Notes under the pieces: model-generated
The model's database searches: none
Seen by the model: only the letters and a program-made list of their open reading frames with translations
Told to the model about the DNA's origin: nothing
Translations under genes and position numbers: made by a program
DNA from: Rheum nobile
Lineage: Eukaryota > Streptophyta > Magnoliopsida > Caryophyllales > Polygonaceae
Assembly: GCA_027886185.1 (NCBI GenBank)
Contig: WOAB01000530.1
Span: forward strand, 496,001-560,000
Direction of reading: 5' to 3'
Length of the DNA stretch: 64,000 bases
Shown: in pieces, positions 29,631-41,564 of the stretch
Layout of the letters: each line of letters opens with the position of its first letter
Position numbering within the stretch: position 1 is the first letter of the stretch

Positions 29631-30312
29631 TGTTGGGCCTCGATTTTTCGGCCCATTAAATCGGCTCAATAGCTTGAACCAAAGCTACCTTCTAGAAGGT
29701 CCGATCCGTTCAGTCTCCAGAAATCTCGGGACGACACCCTTGGGACAACACTCGAAGAGGCGACCGTCAGTTCAAGAGGCGACGTCTGACAAAAATGTCA
29801 TTGATTGCATATCATTCCAATAAATATATAAATGATATGAATCATTATTGCCACAAAGAGAATCACATAAATCAATGGCGGAAATCAAGAGAGCATTAAC
29901 TCCCTAGAGGAAATCAAGGGATTTGTCTTCAACAACTTGGGCATCAAGGAAGAGAATATTTCTAGGATACTTTCTAGCTATATATAGGTCTTGTCTTCTA
30001 CTTGTAAATGGATCGAATCATTCTTACTCAATTCAGGGAGCCCTCTATCATTGTTCTACCATTGTTTTACTCGAAACAAGAGATCATTCTTGTGTTTAGT
30101 CCGTTATTCCAACATTGAAGCGACCGACGGCTAAATTTCTGTATTTGATTAGTCTCTCATTCCAGGGAGATAAGTTTATATTACATTCGTTTAATCTCTT
30201 TCTCTTGATTGTTAAGTTGATTTGGATTATTTAGATATTACTCATCTTATTGTTGTCTACTTGTCCCCTCTTTAAGCGATTCAGGTCGGTTCGATCTTTT
30301 TCGCCCAAAACA
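29631..30312 (+). repeat. 5' LTR of Gypsy element 1
   Basis: 682 bp, TG..CA ends. A tatatata box at 29979-29986 is a likely promoter. Contains the 13-bp segment near 29732-29746 that the 3' copy lacks. Confidence 0.9.
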
Positions 30313-30314
30313 AT

Positions 30315-30335
30315 TTGGCGCCCACCGTGGGGCAT
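30315..30335 (+). promoter_or_regulatory. Primer-binding site of Gypsy element 1
   Basis: ttggcgcccaccgtggggc begins two bases after the LTR. The tggcgcc start is the form used by plant Gypsy elements primed by tRNA-Asp or similar; the exact tRNA was not checked. Confidence 0.65.
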
Positions 30336-30368
30336 CTAGCCAATCAACGATCCAGTCCGCATCCAATC

Positions 30369-31592
30369 ATGTCCGGTTTCGGGAATCCCATGATCATCGC
30401 TGAAGACCAAGTCCGAACCGACGCCTTGGTCGGAAATCAAGCCAAAGACGTTGCCAATCCGCTCATTCTGGACGTCCAGATCCAAGAATTAACAAAAAGC
30501 ATGAGCATCCTCCAAGAGGAACTAGCTCAGCAACGCCTAAGAACTGAAACCCTAAGCATCCAATCTGAAGTCGAAATTGCAAGACTAATTCGTGAAAATG
30601 AACTTTTGAAATCGCAGGTGAATTCGGTCGCATCGGTCCCAGGGGGATCAAGACGCATAGTCAACACTGAAGGCCTCCAAGCACGTCTCAACATGAATGG
30701 GGCAATCCCGACGCCTATGGCTCTGGTCACTCAGAGCGTCGTTCAACCCATTGGTATGTTTCAAACTCCTCAAGTCAGTACTTTCATGACTAACGTTCCA
30801 GTTTCCGCGACCGAGCCCACCGAGACTCGAGTAGCCCCACCACAGGTTACCACACCGATGGATCTCCAAATCCTCATACAACAAACTGTCAACAAACACA
30901 TGAAAGTCTTAGACGACCGCATCGCTCGGATAACAGGAGTCCCACAACCGATCGAAAAGGAAGCAATCGATGGATATCAAGACTCGCCGTTCGTAGAAGC
31001 AATCGCGCGCGTCGAGATCCCGAAGAAGCTCCATGTCCCCAACATGCCCAACTACGATGGGACCGGGGACCCCGACGATCATATCTCTATTTACAAACAG
31101 AAACTATTGACTATCTCTATTCCAAGAGGGAATCGTGAAGCGGTCATGTGCAAAATCTTTGGCACGACCCTCACGGGACTCGCACTAACTTGGTTCATGC
31201 ATCTGTCGTAGGGTTCGGTCGCTTCATTTGCCGATCTGGTCAATTCATTCAAAATCCAGTTCGCCAGCAGTCGGAGACTGGAAAAGCAATCAAGCGACCT
31301 ATACAGGATCGTGCAAGGGTACGGTGAGCCCTTAAGGGATTATCTTAACAGGTACAACAAAGAGAAGGTCGCGATCCCGCATTGCGACGTCCCAACATCT
31401 ATTGAAGCCTTTCGTCGGGGATTGGTCAGTGGCAATGAACTTTATCGCGAGCTGACCAAATATCCATGTCGAAGCTTCGAAGATGTACAAGCCAAAGCCA
31501 TGGCCCATGTCAGACTAGAAGAAGACGAAGAGTCCGCAAAATACGACCAACCAAACTGGAACACGACCCATTGGGAGTCATCTTACTTTTGA
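30369..31592 (+). pseudogene. Gag of Gypsy element 1, one in-frame stop
   Basis: Frame of 408 codons from the ATG at 30369, with a single TAG at 31209. The N-terminal third is a likely coiled coil (IQELTKSMSILQEELAQQR). The Retrotrans_gag domain starts at FVEAIARVEIPKKLHVPN and continues through YDGTGDPDDHISIYKQKL, LTWF, and after the stop FADLVNSFKIQFASSRRLEK and EPLRDYLNRYNKE. It would form the capsid of retrotransposon particles. It ends before any zinc knuckle, so the C-terminus is probably lost. The ATG is the first in frame after the primer site. Confidence 0.88.
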
Positions 31593-32493
31593 AAACTTAA
31601 ACTTTGCATTTCATTTAGATTCAGTTGATTATACTTATCCAATTCTTTACTGACTTAAGCATCGGAGGGCCGTTGGACTCACACCAACGGTCACCCTTTG
31701 ATCTTTTCTATACTTTTCAAGTGTCTTCAACAGGAACATAACAAGAGGGCTCAAGGACGAAACATGACATTCAAGCCCAAAACGGATATCCTTATCACAT
31801 ACAAAACAACGCTTATAATACACATTACACGATCGATCGGTACACGAGGAGTAGAGAAACGGCATACTACAAACTACTTACAAGACTTGTCCTGTCCAAG
31901 GCACTCGTCTTTTCCTACAATACATACAACTCCACCCCGGACACACAAAGCATGCTACATTACAAGTCGTCACGACCAAACATTTCGCGTCATTGCCAAG
32001 GCGCGATTGACAAAATCAAGTTGATCAACACACACAAAACACAATCACACATAACGCTTATACATTACACGATCGATCGGTACACAGGAAATAGAGGAAC
32101 AAAAACACGACACATTTTTACAAGACCTGTCCCACTTGAGGTACACATCTTATACAAACACTACAATGCTCTTCCCTGGAACTACACGACACGTCACACA
32201 CAATTACAGGTCTACTCGACCAACGTCATACAACTTGACCAGGAAGCGATTGACGAGTCCACCTGCAAAACAAAGCAAACGACAAACAAGGAGCAGTCTC
32301 CTGACCCTTCGTCGTCACAAGAAACGCCCGCAGTCGTCTTCACACGATTATTGGTTGTATTAAGCTGACTCTCAGTTTGAGCAATACACATGTCGGCCTC
32401 GTCGCCAGAACGCCTGTAACAAAATCAAGATCACGCCAGAAGAAAGACCGTCCCATCACTTGACACTCTGGCCCAGTTTAATTTTGGGGCAAT
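31593..32493 (+). repeat. Non-coding tail with imperfect 245-bp tandem repeat
   Basis: Between gag and the 3' LTR. attacacgatcgatcggtac recurs at about 31825 and 32065, followed in both copies by related aagacttgtcc / aagacctgtcc and gcgattgac stretches, showing an imperfect tandem duplication of about 245 bp. Non-coding repeats between gag and LTR are known from Tat/Retand-type plant elements. No pol remnant was found. Confidence 0.6.
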
Positions 32494-33161
32494 TGTTGGG
32501 CCTCGATTTTTCGGCCCATTAGATTGGCCCAATAGCTTGAACCAAAGCTACCTTCTAGAAGGTCCGGTCCGTTCAGTCTCCAAAAATATCGGGACAATAC
32601 TCGAAGAGGCGACCGTCGGTTCAAGAGGCGACGTCTGACAAAATCGTCATTGATTGCATATCATTCCAATAAATGTATAAATGATATGAATCATTATTGC
32701 CACAAAGAGAATCAAAGAAATCAATGGCGGAAATCAAGGGAGCATTAACTCCCTAGATAAAATCAAGGGATTTGTCTTCAACAACTTGGACATCAAGGAA
32801 GAGAATATTTCTAGGATACTTTCTAGCTATATATAGGTCTTGCCTTCTACTTGTAAAGGGATCGAATCATTCTTACTCAATTCAGGGAGCCCTCTATCAT
32901 TGTTCTACCATTGTTTTACTCGAAACAAGAGATCATTCTTGTGCTTAGTCCGTTATTCCAACATTGAAGCGACCGACGGTTAAATTTTTGTATTTGATTA
33001 GTCTCTCATTCCAAGGATATAAGTTTATATTATACCCGTTTAATCTCTTTCTCTTGATTGTTAAGTTGATTTGGATTATTTAGATATTACTCATCTTATT
33101 ATTGTCTAATTGTCCCCTCTTTAAACGATTCAGGTTGGTTTGATCTTTTTCGCCCAAAACA
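32494..33161 (+). repeat. 3' LTR of Gypsy element 1
   Basis: 668 bp, direct repeat of 29631-30312 with about 30 substitutions and one 13-bp gap. Same TG..CA ends and TATA-like box (near 32828). Confidence 0.9.
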
Positions 33162-35164
33162 AGACCTATAATATACTCATTAGCATTCTGTTTAAATTAG
33201 AGCCATATGTCCGCTTATAACTTTTTAAATTTTAAATTTGGTAAAAGTAAAATTTAGGCGAGGGAATGTCTTTGAAAACTTTCGAATTGAAAAAATACTT
33301 ATAAAAATATTTATATACTCTCCACGAGACTAATAGAGTCGACTATACATTTGTCGGGTTTTTAGTTATAACTAATAAGTGCAGCTTATTTGAATTTTAT
33401 TAATTAACATTGACATGAAGCATCACATGAACAAAAAAAAAGTTGTTTTATTGCAATGATCGAATTTGCTAAGCGTGAGAGGTGTACATTTCTTTCCCGA
33501 TTTACATATAAACATTGATAGATCGTACGTCACTTGATGTTATATTCGATATTGGACAATTTCTAATGTCGAACCGTCGGTTACACACTTCAGAATTGCT
33601 CGGTATTGTAAAAAAGGGCGTACGTTATTCCATTGGCGGACTCATAAATTATTGTAAAGAGGATTCACGATTTTGTGTGTGAAAAATTATATAATTTTGA
33701 TAATAAAGTCTTTTTAATTACATATTCTATTTGTCTAATTTTTTGACAAATCTTATATATTAAGTGGATTACTATGTTTAAATAAATATTTTAACTAATT
33801 TACAATTTTAAAAACATTTTTTGATAAATAGTAATGAAAACTACAAAAAATAGGAAATAGAAGATGAAGGACTTGAACCCCAATCATCCTTTTTCCATTA
33901 GTAGGTCATGGCATGTTAAGGGCATTTTTATCCCAGTCCTATAGATGAGTCTTATAAATATATTTTATTAAAATATTTCATTTGTTCTAAAAGACCCTAT
34001 CAGTGTCCCCAAAAAAGGGACAAATACGGGACCGTCTTATGCGTGCAACTTACAAACAATAATAAAGGGTTGTTTGGTGGCTAAAAAAATCTGCATGAAA
34101 TTCATGCAAAACGATGTCGTTTCGCTGCCCCTACCAAACATGCCTTTATGGTGGAATCGCCACACGGCGCGCGCCGCGTGGCATGCCACAGACGACCAGG
34201 ATTTATTCATGGCCGTCCGTTATTTTTTTAAAATTGATTTATATAAAAATTGGCTAGTTAAAAAAATATCATAATTCTAATTATATTTTTCTCTATCCAT
34301 AGACATACATTTTGGATATATTTGGTAGATTTTAATATTTTTGTTGTATTATAGGTATCATTAAGTGAAAATAAATTATTTTATTATTATTGGTGATTTA
34401 AAATAAAATAAATACCAATTTAATTTCTTTATATGAAAATTACAAGGAGGGCTCAAATTCGGGATAGAACTATACATCATAGGCTGAAGGAAGATTTGAA
34501 GAAACACATTTGGGACCTTCATGGCAATAATTAGATTGTTTCAGTGTTATGTGTTTTTTTAATTATTAAGTCATGTATCGTCTAATATTTGTCGTTAGAT
34601 TCGGTCATTTGCTTTAGTTTATGTTGTTTTAACGTGTTGTTTTGTATTTTCGTAAATTTATGTTTCGCTTTTGTTGATTTTAATATCAATGTATTTTTGT
34701 CGTTCATTTCATTTGATTTTTAATATTTGTTCTTAATTTTAATTAAATAATATAACAAAGTAATTAAATTAAAGTAGCATTAATAAATTTTATGTATGAT
34801 TTTTTAAAATTTTTTTTTTAATTTAATATATATAAGGGGTATAATTATAATTTAATATAATAAAGGATATATTGATAATTTAATATAAAAAAATTGATAT
34901 AATTATAATTTAAATTAAATTTAAAAACCCCTAATACACTTACAGACTTTTAACAATTAATTCATCCAAAAACCCCCTAAAAGACCTTTCCTATTAAGTC
35001 TCCAGTAAAGTTGATCTAAAGGTGTGGATATATTAACCGACGGTGTTGTACTTTCCCTCCTCCTATAATTAACGAATCAAACTCTCCTCAATTCATCCAA
35101 AAAAGGTACTTGCAAGATTCAAATGAAGAAATAGAAATTTGTAGAAAGTAAACGATTAAACCAA
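33162..35164. other. Gene-free AT-rich stretch
   Basis: No domain in any frame. It contains a CG-rich near-palindrome, ccacacggcgcgcgccgcgtgg (near 34157-34180), standing out in AT-rich surroundings, and a ggacttgaaccc motif near 33868 that is not a tRNA. Several stretches of pure A/T near 34740-34920. Confidence 0.5.
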
Positions 35165-35964
35165 TATTGGAAAACTCTCTCTTTGACCCCCCCCCCCCCC
35201 CCTTTTTCTCCTCATATCTGCTACCTCTTAACCCTAGCTCTCGCCACCGTCAACCTTTTCCCACCTTTCGACCTTATCCGTACCACCTCCGGCCTCACCC
35301 TACTCTCTGTGGCTTCACCCGTGCCTGCTCTGAGATGGATGGCTCCATTCCTACCTCACAAAGCAACTTCAACATCTTCAACCTCTGCATCTTAGCATGC
35401 TTGACAAGACTTCTCGAAAAAGAGCTTAATCCTCTTCTGCTAAAGGAGAAGGCCAACAAATTCTCGATGATACATCCGATACATCTAGATCCTGAGCTGC
35501 AAGGGTCCAAGTGTGACAAACACGCTAAGTGGTGTGGTCTTTGTCCTTTCTTCTACGAAATCCCTCTGGAAAAAAGTGTGGAATTATCAAAAGCATGGGT
35601 GTGCCTGCCTCTCTGTGGTTGCTCCGAGATGGAAGGTGCCTGCAACACCCTATCTAACTGAAGCTACTTCCCCTCGGCGTATGTGGTTGATGAAGTGGAC
35701 GTCCCTTCCCCCAACTCTATGGTGGTGTCTCTCCCCTCTATCAGGTGTTTTCTTCCTATCTCTCACCTTTACTCTTCTTATCTCTACTGTATTAATCTTA
35801 TCGTCTATAAATACTGGTGTCTTTGGTTGAAATTACTTAGACTTCCTCATCTGCATATCCTCTGTAAAATCCCTAAAACTGAGTGCTCTATGTGTTGCTG
35901 TGCTTTGTTGTGTGTGACTGTGTTGACTCTCATACATTTGCTTGCTTGCTTGTCTTCATCTCTT
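35165..35964 (+). other. LINE 5' untranslated region
   Basis: Pyrimidine-rich, starting with a run of 16 C at 35187-35202, up to the ORF1 ATG. Several frames stay open here without recognisable domains (for instance 35167-35661), as expected of a low-complexity leader carrying an internal promoter. Assignment rests on position only. Confidence 0.5.
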
Positions 35965-36222
35965 ATGGAGAAAGGTAAACCAACTTACTCTAAAATCCTT
36001 TGCTCGGATGATAATCCCATATCTGCTTCACAAGCAACTCTTTCTAGTAATCCTTCTGTTGTTATCAACAAATCAAAACTACCTACCTCTTCTGAAACAG
36101 TGAATATCAACCAACCTAGGGCTATGTCGGGGGATAAAGGCAATGCCAAAATCAACATTGATTCATACATATCTAGGCTTGCCAAAATTAGAGCCAATGT
36201 TCAAAAACAAAAGGAATCTGTC

Positions 36223-37585
36223 TGATAACATGAATTTGTCGTGCTAATTACTGCTATGCAAAATATTCAAACAAACCTTAAACCGTAGTCCTAGGTAAGT
36301 AAAGGTCGAGTCCACAGGGAGACATAGTCTATCGTTATATGCAATTTATATGTCAATCCAAAGTAACCAAAGGGGGGTTTTGTATGTTTCAGTAAATCTA
36401 AGCATGCAAAGGCAAACAAACTAAAAGTTGTGAAATCAGTGATGGGGAAAATAGCTCAGTCAAACAACATCCACTATTCGTATGACAAGTTGATCTTAGA
36501 AAATCATTCAATATCCCATGCAATGGAAATTCCAATTCTTTTTCAGATATAACTAATAGCACAACCAGATACTATTAGCACTAACTAATTAAACAACCCT
36601 GAAACTATCAAGATTCAGTTTAACAACAACTTTACGGATAGGAATATAGTTGGATACAATTCTAGCATAAAACAACCAGCTTTTATCCTAGAATGTAAAT
36701 CAGTTCTCTTCTGCATAAGACTAGCACAACCAGATACTAGCACGATGCAGTTGCTACTCTGAAATAGATATGCTCAACCAATAACAATCTAAATCTAGCA
36801 ATATATCAATAACAACAAACCCTAGTTGATCAGACTAGAAATTATCAATATCAATCATAAGCAATCAAGCAAGAGAATAGATAAAATCCATGCAATAGAT
36901 TAAGAACGAGAATCTCACAACTGAATCAAAACGAAAGCTTCAGCGTTTGACTAAGCCAGGGAGACTTAGTTCTTCATAGCAAATATACGTAGAATGAAAT
37001 TAGGGTTCGAGAGCTATCAAACAAGCCTTTTCTCTCCCCTTAAATACTAAAAGTAAATCAGTCTAAATTAACCTAAAACGAAAATACTAAAACGTAATTA
37101 AAATAGTCCAAATAAAACAATTAAGGAAAACAAGCTCGGTGGGCTTCTGACGGCGGCGGCGGGTGCCGTGAAGAGGGCGGTGGGCGCCGTAATTGTGGCG
37201 GTCGCCGGCTTTAAACGGCGGTCGCCGTATCAATGCCGTAGCCAAACTAGCTGGGAGGGCTTTGGCAGCGGTCGCTGCCTCCTCTGCGGCGGTCGCTGTG
37301 AAGCTATTTCTTCAGTGTCTTTGTCTCTTCAGCTCCAAATGCTCCCAAGGCCTCCAAAAGTGTGTCTTCAGCACCTCCTCGCCAATACTTCATAACTCCT
37401 TGGCGTCTTCTACTGGTGGCTTCATCCTCAGTGTTTCCTATGATCTCCAAAATAGCTCAAACACCTCCAAAAACACCAACTTCGCCCCCAAACGCCATAC
37501 ACATGAATGTGTCTAAATCTACCCGAATGACACCAATAAACCCTCTAATGACTCTTAGTTAAGCCCTACAAAATAGTGCTTATCA
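36223..37585 (-). mobile_element. Solo LTR, Athila/Tat-like, in LINE ORF1
   Basis: 1363 bp with TG..CA ends (tgataacatg left, gcttatca right) and the exact 5-bp target duplication ctgtc at 36218-36222 and 37586-37590. On the minus strand its 3' part reads ctccctgtggactcgacc followed by tttacttacctagg, the U5 phrase typical of Athila/Tat-type Gypsy LTRs, so the LTR points left. No internal domain remains: it is the product of LTR-LTR recombination. It carries a CG-rich cluster (37150-37300) with several ggcggtcgc motifs. Confidence 0.87.
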
Positions 37586-38513
37586 CTGTCCTTATGGGGT
37601 ATCTTATTGGAAACCCTATTGAATTCCTAAAAAAAATTACCAAACTCAAATCTGAATGGAGGTTTCTAAAGGGTGAAATTAGTTTCTATGATCGACAGTT
37701 TGGTTGGTTTGAAATTAATTTCTCCAATCCTCTTGATCTCAAAAAAATATGGGAGGGTAGACCCTATCATGTTTTTGGACAACTTATCTTGCTTAAACCT
37801 TGGTATAATGGTTTTGACCCACAAATTGAGCTCTTCTCTAAGCTGGATATCTGGATTAGAATCCCTTTACTTCATGCAGAACTCTGTAATGCAGAAGCTA
37901 TACAAACCATTCTTGAGGAAATTCATGTAGGCTCCTTCATTAAGCTAGATCCTCTTGCTTTCAAGAGAAAATGGGCCAAGTTCGTGAGAATCTGTGTTCA
38001 AATGGATTTCTCTGAAAAGAAAAATAAAAGCTATGTCCTTATTCCTAATGCTAAGGGAGAAATGGAAAGGTTCAGTATTTGGTATGAGGATTGGCCTGAG
38101 GGGTGTGGTAACTATGGTGACCCTCACCACTTGTCCCCTCAGGAAATTCACCCCTCCGCAGCTCCACATATCCATCAAAAGAGCCCATTCTCACCATAAA
38201 ACCGGTCACCCTTCTAATGCTGAGAACCCTACTAAACTTGATGATTGGGTAAAAGTTACTTCAAAGAAAGGAAAGCATGCTGAAAAAATCACTGCCCTTA
38301 ATCATGGCAACAAACCCTACCTCTCTGCCAATGGTGGGGTCTCAGTCACTTATGAGTCTGATGAATCCCTTGAAGAGGCTGCTAATCTCTCTCCTAAACC
38401 CCCCTCTGAAGCTGAACACCCCCCTACAACCACTTCTCCTATGAATGCTTCTGCTACAAAGCCTAATCTTGATCCCACTAAAGTTCCTAACTCTTCTTCT
38501 GTTATGAATGACC

Positions 38514-40862
38514 TGTAATAACCCTCAATTTTAGTAGGGTATTTGGATAATTTTCAAACTTTCGTTTCATAGGCAGGACATGTTAGGCATGTCCTGTAAC
38601 CCTGTAGGAACCAGTTGAACGTGTTGATATACGTTTAATGAAATATATGGGTCTTAAGTTATTTGGAGGAGTGCTAAAAACCGGAATTTGTCAAGGCTCG
38701 GGAGCCGATCAAGGCCAAGAGCCACGACCGCGGCTAAGCAGCCGCGGACGCGGTTTGGCCTATGGGCAAACCGCGATCGCGGGTGCTATTGCATCGTCTT
38801 CTTCCTCGTCTTTACTGAGACGCCGACGGTTTGGGTGCCGATGTTTCTTCTTCGAGCGGCCGGTGTGGGGAGGGGAATCGGTTGTGTGACCCTCTCATTA
38901 TGTGAGGGAGCTCCATCTGACCCTATAAATAGGGGGTGAATCCGAGCTTTCTTTACAACCTCTATCTCTCCCTCTTGTGTTAGTTCGGTGTTGGTGTTGT
39001 CTTCGGAAGATTGGTCATCGCCGGAGTTGGAGTTCCATCAAAGCGAAGCCAGGAGTGGTGGTGGTGCGCGCTTGTCCAAGGAGCAAGATCCGAGCCTCAT
39101 CGGCGTGGGTATGGCTCCATTGTGTTCTTTTAGCTCGCGTCGAGATGGAGTCCCGCTACCGTGGCTCCATCCACCACAACCGCGGCCGGGCAGAGACCCG
39201 CGACCCCAGCTAGGCGCGAAACCGCGATCGCGGTTATAAAACCGCGGGTGCGGTTTTGCCTAGCAAGGCCGCGATCGCGGCTATGCCATCCGCGACCGCG
39301 GTACTGGCCCTTTTCCTTCGTTTTGCTTCGTCTTTTCATACCGTATCTAATTTAGGGTTTTGTCTTAAAAACTCATCTTCGTCGTAGACATCCGTGCTCA
39401 GATTCAAGTTTCCAGATCTCGGAACCCGATCTCTCGTTCGTCTAGACTAAGGCAAGTGGCGGTTCGCTCTTGCTCATTATTCCATGTTTCCCTTGATTAT
39501 CAATTATTTAATTGTTTAATTAAGTTGGAATAAAGTTGTTGTTTTGTGTTTGGGAATATATTTGATAAAATGGTATGTTAAAATATGGATTTATAATAGG
39601 TTGTATATATTGCTAGAAACAACGCTATTATATATCATTCAGTATGATATTACCATAAGGTGATAAATGGATTTATAATAGGTTGTATATATTACTAGAA
39701 ACAACGCTATTATATAGTTCAATTTGATATTACCGTAACGGATTTTGATGTGGACTTACATGCTTAGTTAGCACGAGTATTCGTAGGAACGCTATATACC
39801 TTACGAGGTCTAGTCATTTCTTTATAACTTTGTGTTAGGATGATAAATGCCCTAACACCTTTGGTCATGACCTACCCATATCCAAATATAGGTGGTGGTG
39901 CACTTAGCTAGTGCCAATCTTCGGGATTCGTCCCATGTTCTATATCTCATTGTGAGATTGATGTGGATTAAAAGCGTTAACGTGAATGTATGTTTTTGGA
40001 AGTAAATAAGATAAGTGCTTTTACGCACATAATTAATATACCCTTGGGCGAGGAGTACAACGTGGAAAACACCCGGACTCTTGTTGGAGTAAGTCCTCTT
40101 TCCAATCTGGATTCGCATTGTGCGGTGAGGTTGGTCGTGGACCCCAATAATCAAGGTCGTGTTTTATAAACTTGTGTGAAAACTTAACGTTCCCAAACAA
40201 TTCTTCATATTTTCCTATAAGACTCAATTCCGTTGGAGTCTTCTTTTCGTTGCATATATTTTTCTATCATTTCGTGAAAGTTCCGGGTTATGTATCGTTC
40301 CTTCGATTATTATTCGAGGGACAATGATAGTAAACGGTTACGATCACTAGAACCATTCTGTTTTCACCATTGCATAATCTTTCATTAGACTAACCAACCG
40401 AGTTTTATTCCTTGCATGGTTGGCTGGTGTCATCCGTCCTATACGGCACATCAGTGGTTGGTCCCCGGCGATTTGAAGTAATCAATCGAAGAGAAGGCTT
40501 GCAGTTGGAGTTTGCGTTTTGTGAAGTAATATTTCCAAGGCATGTTTGTCTACTTTGAAATAAATGTCTTACATAGTCATGTAATTAGGACTACTTTCAA
40601 AGAGTCTTCCGCTGTAATTTAAAAGTCTTCCGCTGTCAATATACTTTGTTGTAAAACCGTCCTTCTCATTTTACGAGAGAAATCTTAATAAAAGGTTGAG
40701 TTTATTCATTTAAAATGTTTTTCGCTGATTATTCTTTCGTTATTTAATATTTATGTATTTATTTAAGCTTAATTGTTCTGATTAAAGTCTGGGGTGACTT
40801 TGGACATTAACGTCTGAGGTCACTGGCGTGTGGCACTACCGACATAAGTCAGGGGTGTTACA
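38514..40862 (+). repeat. 5' LTR of Gypsy element 2
   Basis: TATA box tataaata at 38924-38931. Three exact ccgcgatcgcgg palindromes (38771, 39222, 39269) and other ccgcgg motifs flank it. A segment containing ataggttgtatatatt and caacgctattatata is present twice in tandem (39590-39720) but once in the 3' LTR. Open frames here are non-coding. Confidence 0.92.
38924..38931 (+). promoter_or_regulatory. LTR promoter TATA box
   Basis: tataaata in ccctataaataggggg, about 410 bases into the LTR; the same box is at 45118-45125 in the 3' LTR. This makes U3 short and R-U5 about 1.9 kb. Confidence 0.7.
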
Positions 40863-40866
40863 ATTA

Positions 40867-40878
40867 TGGTATCAGAGC
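40867..40878 (+). promoter_or_regulatory. Primer-binding site, initiator tRNA-Met type
   Basis: tggtatcagagc, five bases after the 5' LTR end. This is the standard initiator-Met primer site of plant LTR elements. Confidence 0.9.
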
Positions 40879-41564
40879 AATGGTTTTAAAATTCTTGGCC
40901 TATTGTTAGGTTTGAGAATTTTCAAAAAATTAATTTCAAAACTATTTATTTTAAAGCAATTTCAAAAGTTTAAATGTTAGTATTAAATTTAAAATTTTAT
41001 GATTTCTTAGAATTTAAAATAATGGTTTAACTATTAGAACTTTTACTAGTTATTTATAGTTGTTTCATAAATGGTGTGTTATAAACGATCAAATTTAAGT
41101 TTATGGTTATAACCTTAAAAAGTGTGATTTTTTTTAGTAAGGGTTTTTAGGTGATAACAGTGTCATTAGTTTGAGAAACTAACTTTATAAATAATTATTT
41201 TATTAAATTAAATATATAAGGTTTAAAAGTATAAAGTATAAAGTGTAAAGTTTGAAAGCATAAGGTTTAAAATAAGTGGTTTTCAAACTTCTGCAAGCTT
41301 CGGTTATGTTACTTATTCCTTAGATCCATTCTTAGGGATATCGTATTTTCTTAGGTTTAATGTCATTTAAAGGTTGACATTTCTCCTAATTGATCCATTC
41401 TCAAGTAAGTGAAGAATATCGTTTTAAGGTTAATGGTGGAGGGTCAGTCAAACTAATATAAAGTTATTGGTTTGGACCCATATAATTCGTATCATAACGT
41501 AACTGATTAAAGTATCATGTACAAGTTGGAAAAGTTCTAAACTGACGTTATGGTTCATCAACAG

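Larger units (their letters stand above)
29631..33161 (+). mobile_element. Non-autonomous Ty3/Gypsy element, gag only
   Basis: Two direct LTRs (29631-30312 and 32494-33161) start tgttgggcctcg and end cgcccaaaaca, enclosing 2.18 kb. The internal part begins directly with a tggcgcc-type primer-binding site, holds one gag frame with a single stop, and has no protease, RT, RNase H or integrase. A GGGG-containing purine stretch precedes the 3' LTR. By eye the LTRs differ at about 30 positions plus a 13-bp indel, so the insertion is not recent. The five bases on each side (caaca, agacc) do not match, so an original target duplication is lost or the ends recombined. Confidence 0.9.

Noticed and set aside
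29626..33166. Target duplication around Gypsy element 1
   Set aside because: The five flanking bases (caaca and agacc) do not match and no shifted LTR border gives a match.
33860..33910. tRNA-like gene suggested by ggacttgaaccc
   Set aside because: Only a T-arm-like word is present; no acceptor stem, anticodon arm or D-arm can be formed around it.
37168..37516. Ala/Val-rich frames as a small gene
   Set aside because: Inside the solo LTR, in its ggcggtcgc cluster; no start context or domain.
38638..39355. GC-rich open frames on both strands (about 65-83 codons)
   Set aside because: They lie wholly in the LTR of Gypsy 2, reflect the ccgcgg motif cluster, and are not conserved between the two LTRs.
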